64,000 nt of DNA from Laetiporus sulphureus 93-53. Its lineage: Eukaryota; Basidiomycota; Agaricomycetes; Polyporales; Laetiporaceae. The stretch covers positions 134,831-198,830 of the forward strand of contig NW_024468519.1 of NCBI RefSeq assembly GCF_001632365.1. The letters are read 5' to 3'. The first letter of the stretch is position 1. The number at the start of each line of letters is the position of its first letter. Shown in pieces: positions 11,541 to 23,104 of the stretch. The notes beneath the pieces were generated by a model. The model saw only the letters and a program-made list of their open reading frames with translations. It ran no database searches and had not been told where the DNA came from. A program made the translations under genes and the position numbers.

Positions 11541-11587
11541 TGACGGTTGCAGGTCACTTACTGATCGATGCGAGGTCGCGCAATACT

Positions 11588-12200
11588 AGCATGCCTCGTG
11601 AACTGGGCTCATCGGCGGGTTGAAGGTTATCGCGTTCCTGATGATCAGCTTGAAGTCATCTCGGAAGTTCTTAGGAGTAGCACATTCGCCCTTGTGCAGC
11701 CTTTGCCTGATGGTAGATAAGCCTATCGTTTGATACTGAGGAACGGCGATGTTGACCCAGTCTGACATAAATTCTTTCAAATGAATCGCCAGAACGAAGC
11801 TGGACGACTCACCAGATGGCTCGTCGAACGGGCTGGCAATAATGTCGCTCCTCTTGCACAGCTCCTCGGGCATTCTGTCACAGAACTTGAACTGTTCCGC
11901 GAATATGTCATCGTTCGGCCCCTTCGCGCTACTCGTGTTCTTCGAAATTAAAACAGATCCTTGAAAGGTTTTGGCTTTTGCCATGAGAAGGGGACAGTGC
12001 ATCTCTAATAGGAAGTGGCATACCTCATTATTATTCGGCATCTTTTCGATAAGTTTGTCGAGCGTCGCCTCTACATGTTCAGCAGCCTCATACAACGTCG
12101 GCGATGCTTCTTCAGCCGTCCGACTGCTGTCTAGAAGCCGGACTTGGGTTTCGTTGGGAGGACTTATGGGATTGGTGACTGATGCACGAACACGTTGTAT
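11588..12200 (-). pseudogene. BET-like gene copy C, truncated within the bromodomain
   Basis: Third copy. It retains a linker exon (EATLDKLIEKMPNNNE), the first bromodomain helix (FAEQFKFCDRMPEEL), SPFDEPS, the intron, then DWVNIAVPQYQTIGLSTIRQRL and FKLIIRNAITFNPPMSPVHEA. Homology stops abruptly at about 11,588, inside the last bromodomain helix; the following bases are unrelated. Compared with A and B it also lacks the Pro/Ser-rich segment upstream of the linker. The ZA loop shows the same missing PMD as copy B, and the asparagine that contacts acetyl-lysine is kept (ITFNP). Without the final helix and NET domain it is very unlikely to work. Confidence 0.75.
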
Positions 12201-12305
12201 GTGGCTTAAGTACCTACTACCTTATCGGGCATATCTTCCTCCTCGGCGCCAGTCATCGCCGCTATTGCTGAGGCTAATACGACCCGTCTTCGTACAGACT
12301 CTCGC

Positions 12306-12900
12306 ATGCCTCCACGATATCAACCCAAAGTTGCAGCTTTTAGCGCACACTCCGATGCGATAACTTCTGTCGTTTGCAGTCATGACGGCTGTCTTCTCGC
12401 AAGTGCGGCAACTGACAACAAGGTTGTCATCTGGTCCGTCGCATCTGGGGAAACAGGCTGAGTATCTGATTATCGCCGAAGCAACCAGTTTTTAATTTTA
12501 CTTCTTGTGCATCTGTGCGCTGCTCTGCATTGCCGTCACACTCTTAATCTCTGCACTTGCAGCCCGGAGACGCTGCCCTCCTCGTCACACCAATCAACGT
12601 TCAACCCGCAGCTTATCGTGCGACTCAGCCGTCAGGATCTTTGCGCATTCACAACGGCTGACTTCGCCTTTCAATTGTCGGATCAACGTGACCGCAAAGG
12701 CCCCTATCCTCACTGATGTGGTTATTCAGACAATGCACGGTACTGTCACATGAGATGTCATCGCGAGCATCTGGCCGACAAGAATATTTGTGTACAACGT
12801 GCGAGGCGTCCGAGCTGCCAGTGTCCGCGCTACCGTTCAGTATCGCAGTACAATCACGCGTTCTCGGCGCCTGCTTGCCATTCACGACTCGCTCGGTCCC
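12306..12900 (+). pseudogene. WD40-repeat gene relic, copy C
   Basis: Opens with an ATG at 12,306 followed by PPRYQPKVAAFSAHSDAITSV, CSHDGCLLASAATDNKVVIWSV and a stop at 12,459-12,461: one convincing WD40 blade with the WD-like end written as IWSV. Downstream (12,600-12,900) the sequence still matches the block at 2590-2860 but is broken in all frames. Head to head with BET copy C, as in copy A, so the two genes were probably duplicated together with a shared promoter region. Confidence 0.6.
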
Positions 12901-13870
12901 AATGCGAGCGATTACAAGTCAATGGAAACCGTGCACGATGCTATGTAGACGGCATAGACATTTCCATGGAGTTTCCACTGCATTGGTTACAGACTGCAGT
13001 ATACAGAGCTGCAGGTTGTTTTGGAAGAGCATAGCTCCGTTGATGCGGTGCGCGGAGGAATGGCCGACAGACTTTAGGTTGATGAGCATCACCTTGGTAA
13101 GATATGGTCATTGTTACGTATATCGTAAAAAAGACTCACTGGACGTAAAAAAAAGTTCTTATTAGTGACGCTCGCATAGCTTTGCAAGAGAGCGGCTGTG
13201 CGACAGCGATAGCAGCCTACCTGTCTTCGCACTACATTTCACATCTGAGCATGATGTCCGCCTTGTCATTAACGGCGGTCTCGACGTCGCGCCTCGGATG
13301 CCCCCCTGGCAAGCCTACAATCACTCCGCGTGAGATTGCATCATCTTTGCAGCTTCAACATATTGTTGTCCTTTATGTTCGCGTATCAAGCTTTCTTCGT
13401 GCGATGCTTTCTAGCCTCAGGCGATAGCGACGTGAGTGCTGCTACTTTTGTTTGTTTGTAAATGTTTCGCTAACCAATCATCTGTGCGAACGGATCTATC
13501 TCTTCGACATGTAGAAACGTACCAGTGTTTTTATAGCGAGAATGACAAATTCTGCGACCGCCTTGAAGCTTTGGACAACCAGATAGCCTCCTGCAAGATA
13601 GTTGAAGAGAAAATGCGGAAACTACTAGGAACACCAGACTCCACGGATTCTACGGAACTGCGTATGCGGTGGAAGCAATACTGCGGTTCGAGTTCAGCGG
13701 ACCCGTGCGGTGTGGCCTTCTTGCAAACCCTGCAGAACCTCTTCTTCTACAGAAAAAAAAGAGGAACTACAGCCTGTCCCAGCGTCGCCCTCCTGTAGTA
13801 GTAGTCCATCGTGACAGGACTCGCGGTGGTGGTGTCCTCTTGGAACCCACGGCGACCGTGAGCAATGTCA
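12900..13870. other. No recognisable gene
   Basis: Contains only short frames, including one at 13,436-13,798 (LDNQIASCKIVEEKMRKLLG) that could be part of the 5' end of the caspase-like relic, but no family or consistent splicing is evident. Confidence 0.3.
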
Positions 13871-13871
13871 A

Positions 13872-14410
13872 TTGTTACATGAAATAAATTCTCATGTGAT
13901 TCTCGACTGCAGAAGCGTTGGAGTACCCATTATGGAGGGAGCGCAACCGTATGCTGTTGTCATCGGTACAGATTTGTATACCGAAGAGTCGTTGATTGGG
14001 GCGGCGAAGGATGCGCGCGCATTCAACGACTTCCTCTTGAACGATCTCCGCACTCCTCCAGACCACGTCGCTCTGCCTTTGGACCATGATGCCACGCGCG
14101 AGAACATCATGAAGATGCTCCAAATGCACCTGCTTGAAAACCCCAACATTTGCCCCTCCCATTACCGCCCTCTCTTAACCCGCATTGAACGCGCCTCTCC
14201 AGCATGTTTTCTGTTCACAGATACTGTTTGCTGGCATCAACATGCTGGCAGGAAGCGATGGACGGTAGTTCCCACTCGGCTCCTGCATCGCTGCTAGGCG
14301 CTCGGCCTTTCGAGGCTTCCGCAATCTGCATAAATGACTGGTCGGGCCATACCACATGTGAGAGCCACGGGAAAGTTTATCCGGGTCCTCCTCGGCGGCG
14401 GCGTTACTAA
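13872..14410 (+). pseudogene. Caspase-like (C14) domain relic
   Basis: After an acceptor-like run ending at 13,912 the frame reads PYAVVIGTDLY, then SLIGAAKDARAFNDFLLNDL, PPDHVALPLDHDATRENIMKML and LLENPNIC. This matches the start of the caspase/metacaspase p20 fold found in many copies in Agaricomycetes. The part that should bring the catalytic histidine (a strand followed by AGHG) is damaged: one frame reads ILFAGIN in its place, near 14,225, and the frame shifts before and after it. A later fragment WQEAMDG is in another frame. No catalytic cysteine region is found. This is a decayed fragment; it may once have been a death-related or protein-quality protease of the mushroom-type caspase family. 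Confidence 0.65.
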
Positions 14411-17400
14411 GCGTGCTGTGCATGCGCAAACGTCGGCATCGTAGGACCGTGTGCAATGTGCAAGAACTGCATGGTGAGTTTACGACATAGTACTATAGTC
14501 ACAATTGGCACCTTATTCCACCCTGCGCCTGTACACATGTAAAATGCGAATTTGTAGATCTGTTTATGGGTAGGAAATGCGTCAGCTTTTGAGGTTGTCG
14601 TGTTGCGGAGTGACGTTGGATGTCTTCAGTACATACTCGGTGTTGAGGCAAGTGGACGACGAACAATACACTACTTTCTATTAGGATTGCACAGACTGTA
14701 TCGATGTTGTGTTGCGTGCGAGTGACTTCAAGCACAAGATTTCATCAGGTTCAAGTCCATTGGACGATGCACAAGAGGAAGACACCCAGCCAAGCTGAAT
14801 GCATAGACCGCTCTCCAAGCAACGAGAAAAGTGTGATCAAACGAAGCTAATCAAAATGTGCTGCTTTGTTCGACGGCGTACGACTCGCCACACGTGAAAG
14901 AACCCGAGCTACGCAAACTATCTGACTCAAGATGCGAACTCAAGAGTGTTTACTTTATCACCCGTGATATTCTGAAGTCATCAGGATATCTACTATGTCC
15001 CAGAATACAATGTGCGCCGCTGAAGGACGGCTGAGGACGTGTGCGGACGCGCCGAGATAGGAGAGGATCGCATGGGTGTACAGTAAGATTGGCGAAAGAC
15101 ATTGGATACAAATGTCGACAAAATGATGACAATGTTTTAAGATATCACAAAATACCGAATTGTGCCGCGCAATAGCCCTTCCAGCCGTGTCAAGCCAAAG
15201 CACGTTCACTTCAGGGTCGTAACAGTCAAGCGACGAGGCAAGCCCGTAGCAAAGAAGCAAGTCTTATGATATGCCCGTTCGTCCACCAAGTCGATGAATT
15301 ACTATGAAGGTGGGTCCGCCAGCCGCGCACACCACGAAAGAATCGGCGAAGATGTGTGGTCGCAACCATAGCTATTGTAGCGATTGTGCGACAATGATGG
15401 AGCTATGTTCGTAGGCGCGTCATGGTGTTGTTCATCGTCCAGCTCGAATCGCATCAGGCGCGTCCAAGACCAAAACCAAGATATTGTTATCGGGGCGATA
15501 CGCAGCACCTCAATGAGCGGTCGCTAAGTTTGCAGATTGACGGAGCAACAACACAATAACGCACCAATATCGTTGACGGAAGCATCTCCGCATCCGTTCA
15601 GCTGCTTCCTACTACGCATCGCCTCAGCTCCATAGCCGTGCGGTTGGGTTTTATATACGGCCAGTAAAGCGATGGGGCCACCCTCAGATGTTTCGGGTTG
15701 GATAGTGCGTGAGTGGCATGTGAGAAGCTTGTACGCACGATGGCGTAGGAGAAAGTGAGGCAGACACTGAATAAACAAAGCAAGAAAAATCCAAGAATCA
15801 AGCCAATATATGCCCGTTTCAAATGTTCAAAATTCTGCATGACGAGCGGGCTCAAGGGCATGGATCCCGACCTGCTCGATAGCGTTGCACCTCCGGCTAG
15901 TAATCACCATTCCGCGCGGCAGGACGGGTACAAGGACGGCATCGCAAGCTAGTCAGTGTCAGTCTTGTCGCGTAGGGGCAGTCTGCCGTGGAAATGACAA
16001 GGAAGCGGAGCATGTTGCCTCTTTTTGGGGGGGAGTACCGCCCATCTATAAAACCTCTCAGACACCGTCGCGGCAACGCGACCTCTTGATCTACTCCCGC
16101 GACTCCGCGGAAATGGTTCCGCGAACAGTCCAACAGCGGCAATCGTTGGCTCGATATCCCCTCTGTTGGCTGCCAAACGCATCAGATGCATTAATGAGTG
16201 CAGCTTGGAGCGGTAGCGTAGGATTGGATCCCGCCAGCGGTGACATTGTCATCACTCAAGCGCGCTAGCTGTGGGCGGGATAGAATCCCACTCGATGGTA
16301 CGAAAAAAACACAGGCTCTCTGCAAAGAAAGGACTCGCTCTCAAATATCCGCCTTAATGACAGACGACCGCCCCCCGCAGCGTCGCGGTAGACAACATCA
16401 TCAATCCGCGGAGGCGAAGCACCATGGCATCTTCCCGAAAGCGGGCTGTGGCAAAGTATCACCGAGATCGGGGGGCGCTGTAAGCAAATTCCCTTAGTAA
16501 AGGCTAACTTTCTGCTTGACAGGCCGCTCCTTGCTCTTCGATGTGGAGTCCCATCCTTGAAGGCATCAAATGGCCCAATGGCTGTGAGTGTGTCACATGT
16601 GACAATAAGTGACATCACGAGGCCACAGTCGGAAGCGCCCGTTAGGCAAGTAGCCACATTGTCCGCTCGATGAGGAGTGGAATGATAAATGTCTCCATGT
16701 GGATGTTTATATCAGAATTGATGATTGAAGCATGAAAGGACAAGACTCAAAACTCCCGACAACCTTACCATGGGCAAGCATAGCAAGGCCAAGACTGGAC
16801 GAACTCACGATGTTCGCGCCATTTACGGCCGCATCTAATGTGTACTCCCTTGAAGCCCGACATGAAAAGTCGTGCAGCGAAGAAGCACCATGTTTATCAG
16901 CGTCAAAGCCGAATGTGCTTCATGCAGCGCGTTTGTCGAACTCGATCCCCTCCACCAAAGACGAAACATCCCGTACTTGTCGTGTGTATGTCCGAGGAGA
17001 ACAATATGCATGACGGGCATGACGTACCTCTACCAGTCTAATCATCGATATTGTGGGACGTTACTCGCGAGGCATCCGCCGTATTTACAGAGCGCAGAGA
17101 GCATCATGCACCATGTCGACAGTATCACATCTTATGCTTCAGCCATCATCGATTTTACAAGAGCTCGCGCACAAAATCTTGAGCCTCAAGCTACGATCAT
17201 CGTCTTCCAGGCCGCCGTCTCCTGCCCCAGGTGGTCCCTGTTATAGCGCCGCTGCGCGTCATATGCCAGATATTCACAGCATCCAGAGGAACCAAGAAGG
17301 ACGCGTGGGACTGTTGGTTGGATTTCGAGGGATTTCAAACCGCTATTCTCGGCAGGCAGAATTCGACGAGCTAAGCGACGATGACCGTAAAGTAGAAAAT

Positions 17401-19220
17401 TGATGTCAAGGCAGAAGATGCACTGCTAGTCCACAGATTACTCTCGCGCAGCTTCAGCGACATACGAAGCCATTCTGAGCAAAGTGAACCAGCCAGTCGA
17501 GGACGCGGGTGTAGCCGCGGCGCCAACAAGCGATCGAGAGATCGCACGAGGCACGACGCTCTACCGTATCGCTCGCGCGTAGCTGGAACATCTCCGCCAT
17601 CCACAACGTTTAAATGCTCTCTTCATCCTCCTGCTCCTATCGACCTGCACAGAATGTTTTCAATTCATGCCCCTATCGGATCCCCTATCCAAATTGTCTC
17701 ACGTACAGTGGGCCACAAAAGGCTTGCCGCCGTCTATTTCTCACTCCCACCCAGCCAACAAGTGACGAAATACGACGGCTCGAGCTCTTCCTATCCTTTA
17801 TGTCTTTGTATCGATTGTGCCACCTTGCCCTCTTTTTGCAGATGCACGTTTTCTATGTGTCGTTCAATCGGGCCCCAAAGCGCTTGTGATTAGCAATATA
17901 GCCATTCATGACCAGCATGATTGTTGCAGGCCATCTCGCGTGCCTTCGATCAGACCAAAGACATTGTGGAGCGTTGATCTTCCTTTTGTTGTGCCGCTCG
18001 CTCGCAGCTATACCTTCTACCTTACAAGGTCACTCGCGCGTTGGCTGTTATCCGGACGATATTCATTTGACTTCGAAATCCACGTCCTGAAGAAACTTCG
18101 CGGTGTCGTTTGAGGTATTGAAGGGAGTTTAGGTGTAGACAAGAAGACGCTATGAGCAGATTCCACTGATTGTCCAATGATGGAATGACGGTGGGTTTGT
18201 TTCTTCTCTTCTTCGGGGAGCGGCTGACGTAGTGTACCGACGCATCCGCAGAATGTTCTTGACATTCAGTGGCATCCCCCGCGCCGAGATGGCAAGGGTG
18301 TACTCCGTCTTCGCCGATGGAATGTGGCTCTTGTCCATCTTGCGGTGGCGCATCAACTCGTGAACGCTCGTACTTCCAGCATGAAACCCATTCGCACATC
18401 AAGGTGTGTTGCTGGTGGTCGCTGATGTATACTCCATTTTGGCTGATCTGTGTGTTGACATAGACGAGTCTATCACCTCAAAGATAGGAAGACAACCGGA
18501 TCATTTTCACCGGACCAAAGTAAGTTGTTCTCGGATGTATGATTAAGGATTCTGAAATGCGCCACATCACGGTAGCGTTCCCTCAAGAGGACCTGCAAGA
18601 CGATACTGGGGCTTCAGGCTCTAAAGACGGGATCAAAGTGAGCACATTTCAAAGCAGCAGATCAGCCGAATGACATAAATGTGTGCCCTAATTTTATTCG
18701 CGCGATTTAGTAGCATTGGGGAATGGATGGAAATGTGACAATAAAATACTAAATAAAACGATAACAACAATCTGTGTGCCCCGAGACTGACTGGAAAGTT
18801 CGAAGCGCAAGTTGCGAAGGTCAAGCTTTGCGCCTTTCAGCAATGAGAAGTCACATGGCCGGCATGAAGACTTGGTAGCGATTGCGCTACGTCGATACGA
18901 GGCGATTAGTTCGGTTTTTTGATCAAGACCATGAAACGCCGGATGCTCTCCATTTCGATGTGTCTCCCAAACAACGCGAGTCATGAGCTTAGTTTATCTA
19001 TTCTGAAGGTGGATCTCGCTCTCCCTATTCAAAATACTAGTTTATTCCAAGCAGCACTGCAATTCGGGGGTGCAGGCCTGATTTGCCCCTCCGCCAACTA
19101 CCTCATTGCAGGTGTAATCCTCGGCAGCCCAGGTCTACTCAGACCTGAGGCTTGAAGCCCGAGCATACGCTATCAGACATTGGCGACTTGCGATCACGCC
19201 TATACATATCCTGCACACAT
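14411..19220. other. Gene-poor stretch
   Basis: About 4.8 kb without a supportable gene on either strand. There is a hydrophobic minus-strand segment at 15,740-15,860 (AYIGLILGFFLLCLFSVCLTF) and another frame at 14,958-15,260, which might be remains of a membrane-protein gene, but neither links to further exons with confidence. No transposase, reverse transcriptase or terminal repeats were recognised. Confidence 0.5.
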
Positions 19221-19224
19221 TCAT

Positions 19225-20140
19225 TTTGCTACATCGCATTCATCATGTAACTCATCCCATCCTTCCTGCCTCGCCCATTCCAGCAGCCGCTTGAGATATC
19301 TGCGAGGAACAACGGCACGCAGCCGAAGCAGAAGTGAGCCTTCTGCACGACCATAGACGCGGCGGTCGCAGGGAGGTGGAACAGGGTGGAACTTATTAGC
19401 GTGAGGTAGCTGGTCTGCGAGACCGTAGGTGCGAAGACCGTGTAGGCCGCAAGTCCGAGGAAGATGGCAAACTCGGCGAGTCAGAGAGATCGGCACCGTG
19501 CATGATGCCAGAGTGTGGGCTGACCACCGTGTCTTGCGCGTATGTCTGCCAAAGTTTGGTGCCGGAGACAACATCAAGGAAGTACGCATCCTTCCCGGTG
19601 ATTAGACCACTCCAGCAGGAAGTGGCTCAAGTCCGCGCCAATCACGACCACCCAATCACTCACGCTTACGCGCGCGTGAGGCTGCACAATCACAAGGACG
19701 AGCGCAGCTGACAGCACCCGTGTCGACGAGCGCAGCTGACAGCACCCGTGTCGACGAGCGCGTGGCTCTACGGGTAGTCAAATGGTGTGGGGAAGCACGC
19801 GCTGCGATGCGCGGATCGAGGCTGAAGCTTTTCGAGCGAGACGAATTGGGGGAGGAGGAAGAGCGCATCGGCCGCAGCGCCTGCAAGACAGAGGATAAAG
19901 AGCGGGAGGCCGGGCGCGAAGACCTCCGCGATGATGTCTGTTACAGAAGAGTTAGTGCGACTGGAAGATTGAGAAGGGCGAGCGAGACGTAACAGAAGCG
20001 TAAAGCGCGATCCATGTGGCGCCGTGTCTTCTGAAAATGAGTGCGCTGGGATAGAAGTACAGTCTGTACAGAGATGACACTCATACAGGCAGTCTTCGCA
20101 ATATCGTCGACGAAGCTCATCAGGGGAGTCAACACATCCG
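19225..20140 (-). pseudogene. Possible membrane-protein relic
   Basis: Several hydrophobic segments follow one another on the minus strand: CYVSLALLNLPVALTLL (about 19,940-20,010), IIAEVFAPGLPLFILCLAG (about 19,890-19,950) and FAIFLGLAAYTVFAPTVSQ (about 19,400-19,470). They fall in different frames and could be exons of a multi-pass membrane protein, but stops and a 28-bp tandem repeat interrupt the series. No family is recognised. Confidence 0.2.
19697..19761. repeat. 28-bp tandem repeat
   Basis: Unit starting gacgagcgcagctgacag is present twice exactly (19,697-19,724 and 19,725-19,752), followed by nine bases of a third unit. Looks like replication slippage. Confidence 0.95.
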
Positions 20141-20592
20141 CACAAGTATGTAAGCCTGAGTGAAGAGCTCATGAGCTGGGTAACGGAATGAATCATCGTT
20201 GCATTACGCTCGGTGCATGGCGTCGGCCCTTCTCAAAGTATGAGTTGAGATGAATTCAGAGGACGAACGAACCGCACCGCAAGTTCAGGCATCCACTCTT
20301 CCAGCAGGTTCTTAGCTGATGTCGAAAGCCACAACCATTCTATCGTACGTGTTCAATGCTTGCGCACTGAATGGAAACATATATAGTCACGTACCGAACG
20401 CTCTTTAGGCTAAAGCTTGACTTCACTCTGGACGTAAAGGTTAACCGCCACACACCTGCCACCACCTGATTGAGCACACCCGCCAGACTTGAGCATTTTA
20501 TCTCATACCCATGCGAGACGTGCCCAAATACGCTCACAATTCACACATCTTCTCTTTGGAGCGAAGCAAGAAGACGACCAACGAACAAAGAC

Positions 20593-20607
20593 TATATATA
20601 TATATAT
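20593..20607. repeat. TA microsatellite
   Basis: Fifteen bases of alternating T and A in the 3' flank of the homeodomain gene. Confidence 0.9.
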
Positions 20608-20920
20608 CAATAGTTGAGCGTATTGAAACAGCGGCAATCGCAATCGTGAACAAACAGCGTGATGGCATGACACACTCAGAGAGCTGTACAATATGTGTAA
20701 CAATGGCAATAGTATCGTACGAATATATGCAGAATGTAAAAGGATACCGGTTGAAAGTGCCAATGCTGGGCCGGGAATGTTTTTGTATCGTATCATGGTA
20801 TGTAGCGGGAAGCGTGTGCAGCGTCCCGACATATTACAATCCATCTGCCAACGGCACGTCAGCACTGTCCTTCGCACGACAAGCTAATGTAATAACACAC
20901 CTTTCTTCACCGACGTGACC

Positions 20921-23104
20921 TCACCGAACAACATGATGGTGGAAACTCAGGAGCAGCAACGCATCCTCTACCTTCACGCCAGTCTCAAATTTCTGCCCCA
21001 CGACAGCGCGTTTCGTGTCTGCCGTCTTCTCGATCAGTAATTCTGCGACGCTGACCCGGGGAGGCGGGGACGCCAGCGGACTGGGCGTCACCGCTTCCTG
21101 GTACTCCTCTTCGCTACCCATGTGCGAATCTCCATCCGCGTAGGCGTACGCATCGGCATCTGAGTGCATGTGAGAAGGAGGATATACCTGCGGGGGTGGG
21201 TGGGCATGCGGATAGGCCGACGGGCGCACAGTAGCCGACGGAGCCTGCGCATAAGTTGAGCGGCTACGCGAGAAAGAATGATGCTTGACCGGAGGTGGGC
21301 TGTATGCGCGTACTTCACGCGCAAAGAAGGACGCAGCTGGATCCTCTAACGAATACGGCGGCGGCGGTATCATATGCATGTGCGTGCTTTGGATGAGGGG
21401 CGATGATGTCGACGATGCCGTGGACTGGACCGGCGTGCCTGCCCTCGAAACGCTGCGAGAGTGCATGTTATACGTCGCGAGGCTAATGTCATCCGCATCG
21501 ATATCCATGTCCACATCATGCTCCTCACAGTCAAGTTCACCCTCCTCCAGTTCGTCCACCTCCCCGTCAGGATTCGGCCCACGCCTAGCCCTTGCCCGCT
21601 TGCGCGCCGTCTGCCTCAGGTTTCTGAACCAGTTCGTCACCTTGCCGACGTCCATGCCGATCTCGAGTGCAAGAGCACCCCGCTCCTCAATGCTAGGCGT
21701 CGCGGTGCGACGGAAGAGTTTCTTGAGCGCCACGAGCTGATGCGGCTCAGGCCGAGTACGGCGGGGTCGTGCACCTCCATGAGAGCTTGCGTGGGAGCGA
21801 TCAGATGCCGTACGGTAAGGCGAGGCGCGTGGAGACGCCGGACGAGAGTCAGAAAGATGGGAATGTGACTGTGCGTAGCTACGGCCTCGGCTTAGTGGCG
21901 CAGCACTGGATGAGCGACGAGCCCGAGGGACTGGCGCAGAGACGGACGCATGCTGACTCGGGAAAGCGAGCGAGGGGTGCCCGGTGGCGGGAGGTACTGT
22001 GGCGAGCGAGGGATGAGCAGCGCTCGCTGCCGGGGGGAACGGCGAGAACATGCGCGACTTCGATGATGAGCCTGGGTGAGCATGGGCGGCAGCGACGGCG
22101 GCGGCGTGGGCGTCCTCCTCCTCTTTGCGCTTTTTTGCAATGCTGCGTTGATTCTGGAACCAGTTGGTGACGGACTGATATCGCCTGAAAAGGAAGGTAT
22201 CGGTCAGGACCCCGTTACCAGGTTTACAATTGAAATGATCTGATGGGGAAAAACAAGGAATAGGCGCCCATTATGATGAATGCATCGAAGCGGGGAGAAT
22301 CAAGGAATTATCAACCGACGTCGCACTCACATGTCAATTCGTCGCCCCAGTGCTTCCCGCTCTTCTTTCGACGGATGCGGGTTCATTTCGTACAGCTTTT
22401 TGAGCGCCTCTGTCTGCATCGCCGTCGGTCGTGAACGGCCCTTGCGCGGCTGATTTTGTTCTTGTTCAGCCTCGAACAGATGCCGATGTTGTGCGTTCCC
22501 TGCATAAAATAGCGACTGCCGTTGCGTGTGTGACAGATGCACAAGGTGCTCCTCGTCAGAATAGTCGTCAAAGTCATGCGACGCCATATGCGGGGGGACA
22601 AGCCCTGGTGGTGCTGCTACAGAGGCAATAAGGGCAGATATAGGAGGCAGCTCCACAGAGCTGCTGCTGCTCTTCGTCCTTGTGCTTAAATCAGAGCCTG
22701 CGCTGTTGTTGGTACCTGGCGCTGTCGAAGAGCCCTTGTGCCGTTTCTTCGACGATGCTCGCTTGTTCTGGAACCAGGAATTGACGGTCTTGGTCTCCCT
22801 GAATCGGTCGTGAGTGATCGCCCCCGATGAGCAATGCAGCCTGTGCGGGAGGAAAGGCTCACATTCCAAGACGCTCTGCGAGGGAAGTGCGCTCCTCGAG
22901 CGAGGGATGCTCGTTTTTGTCGTAAAGCTCATTCAATGCGGCGAGCTGGAAGGCAGAATGGCGATGGCGAGGCTTCTTGGGCTGGTCAGTGCGCTCCTGC
23001 GATGGGGTGGCCATGGGGGGCTGTTGTTCGGCGTCAGATGCGGGGCCAGAGGCTGAAGAAGGAGAAGCAGGCGAGGGAGACCATGCAGTGAAGGGGGGAA
23101 GCAT
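20921..23104 (-). CDS. Protein with three homeodomains, 657 aa
   Basis: Three exons (22863-23104, 22331-22798, 20921-22184) join in phase. Three homeodomains, each with the recognition-helix core WFxNxR, lie at about residues 44-105 (KPRHRHSAFQL to NSWFQNKRASSKKR), 200-262 (GRSRPTAMQTEALKKLY to TNWFQNQRSIAKKRK) and 376-440 (RPRRTRPEPHQL to TNWFRNLRQTARKR). Both introns interrupt homeodomains 1 and 2 at the same place, between the first two and the last base of the Met codon before the recognition helix; homeodomain 3 is uninterrupted. The rest is Ser/Pro/His-rich, with an acidic block after homeodomain 3 and SP-rich stretches that could be phosphorylated. This is very probably a nuclear sequence-specific transcription regulator; target genes are unknown. 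Start is the ATG at 23,104; an upstream in-frame extension lacks homeodomain-like content. Confidence 0.9.

Noticed and set aside
19720..19992. Charged 90-codon plus-strand frame
   Set aside because: Opposite strand of the hydrophobic segments and overlapping a tandem repeat; composition is that of a shadow frame.
14411..20900. Intact transposon in the gene-poor stretch
   Set aside because: No transposase, reverse transcriptase, integrase or terminal-repeat signature could be read; origin of the stretch remains open.
21285..21740. Long plus-strand frame of 151 codons
   Set aside because: Antisense to the third homeodomain exon; Ser-rich shadow without motif.
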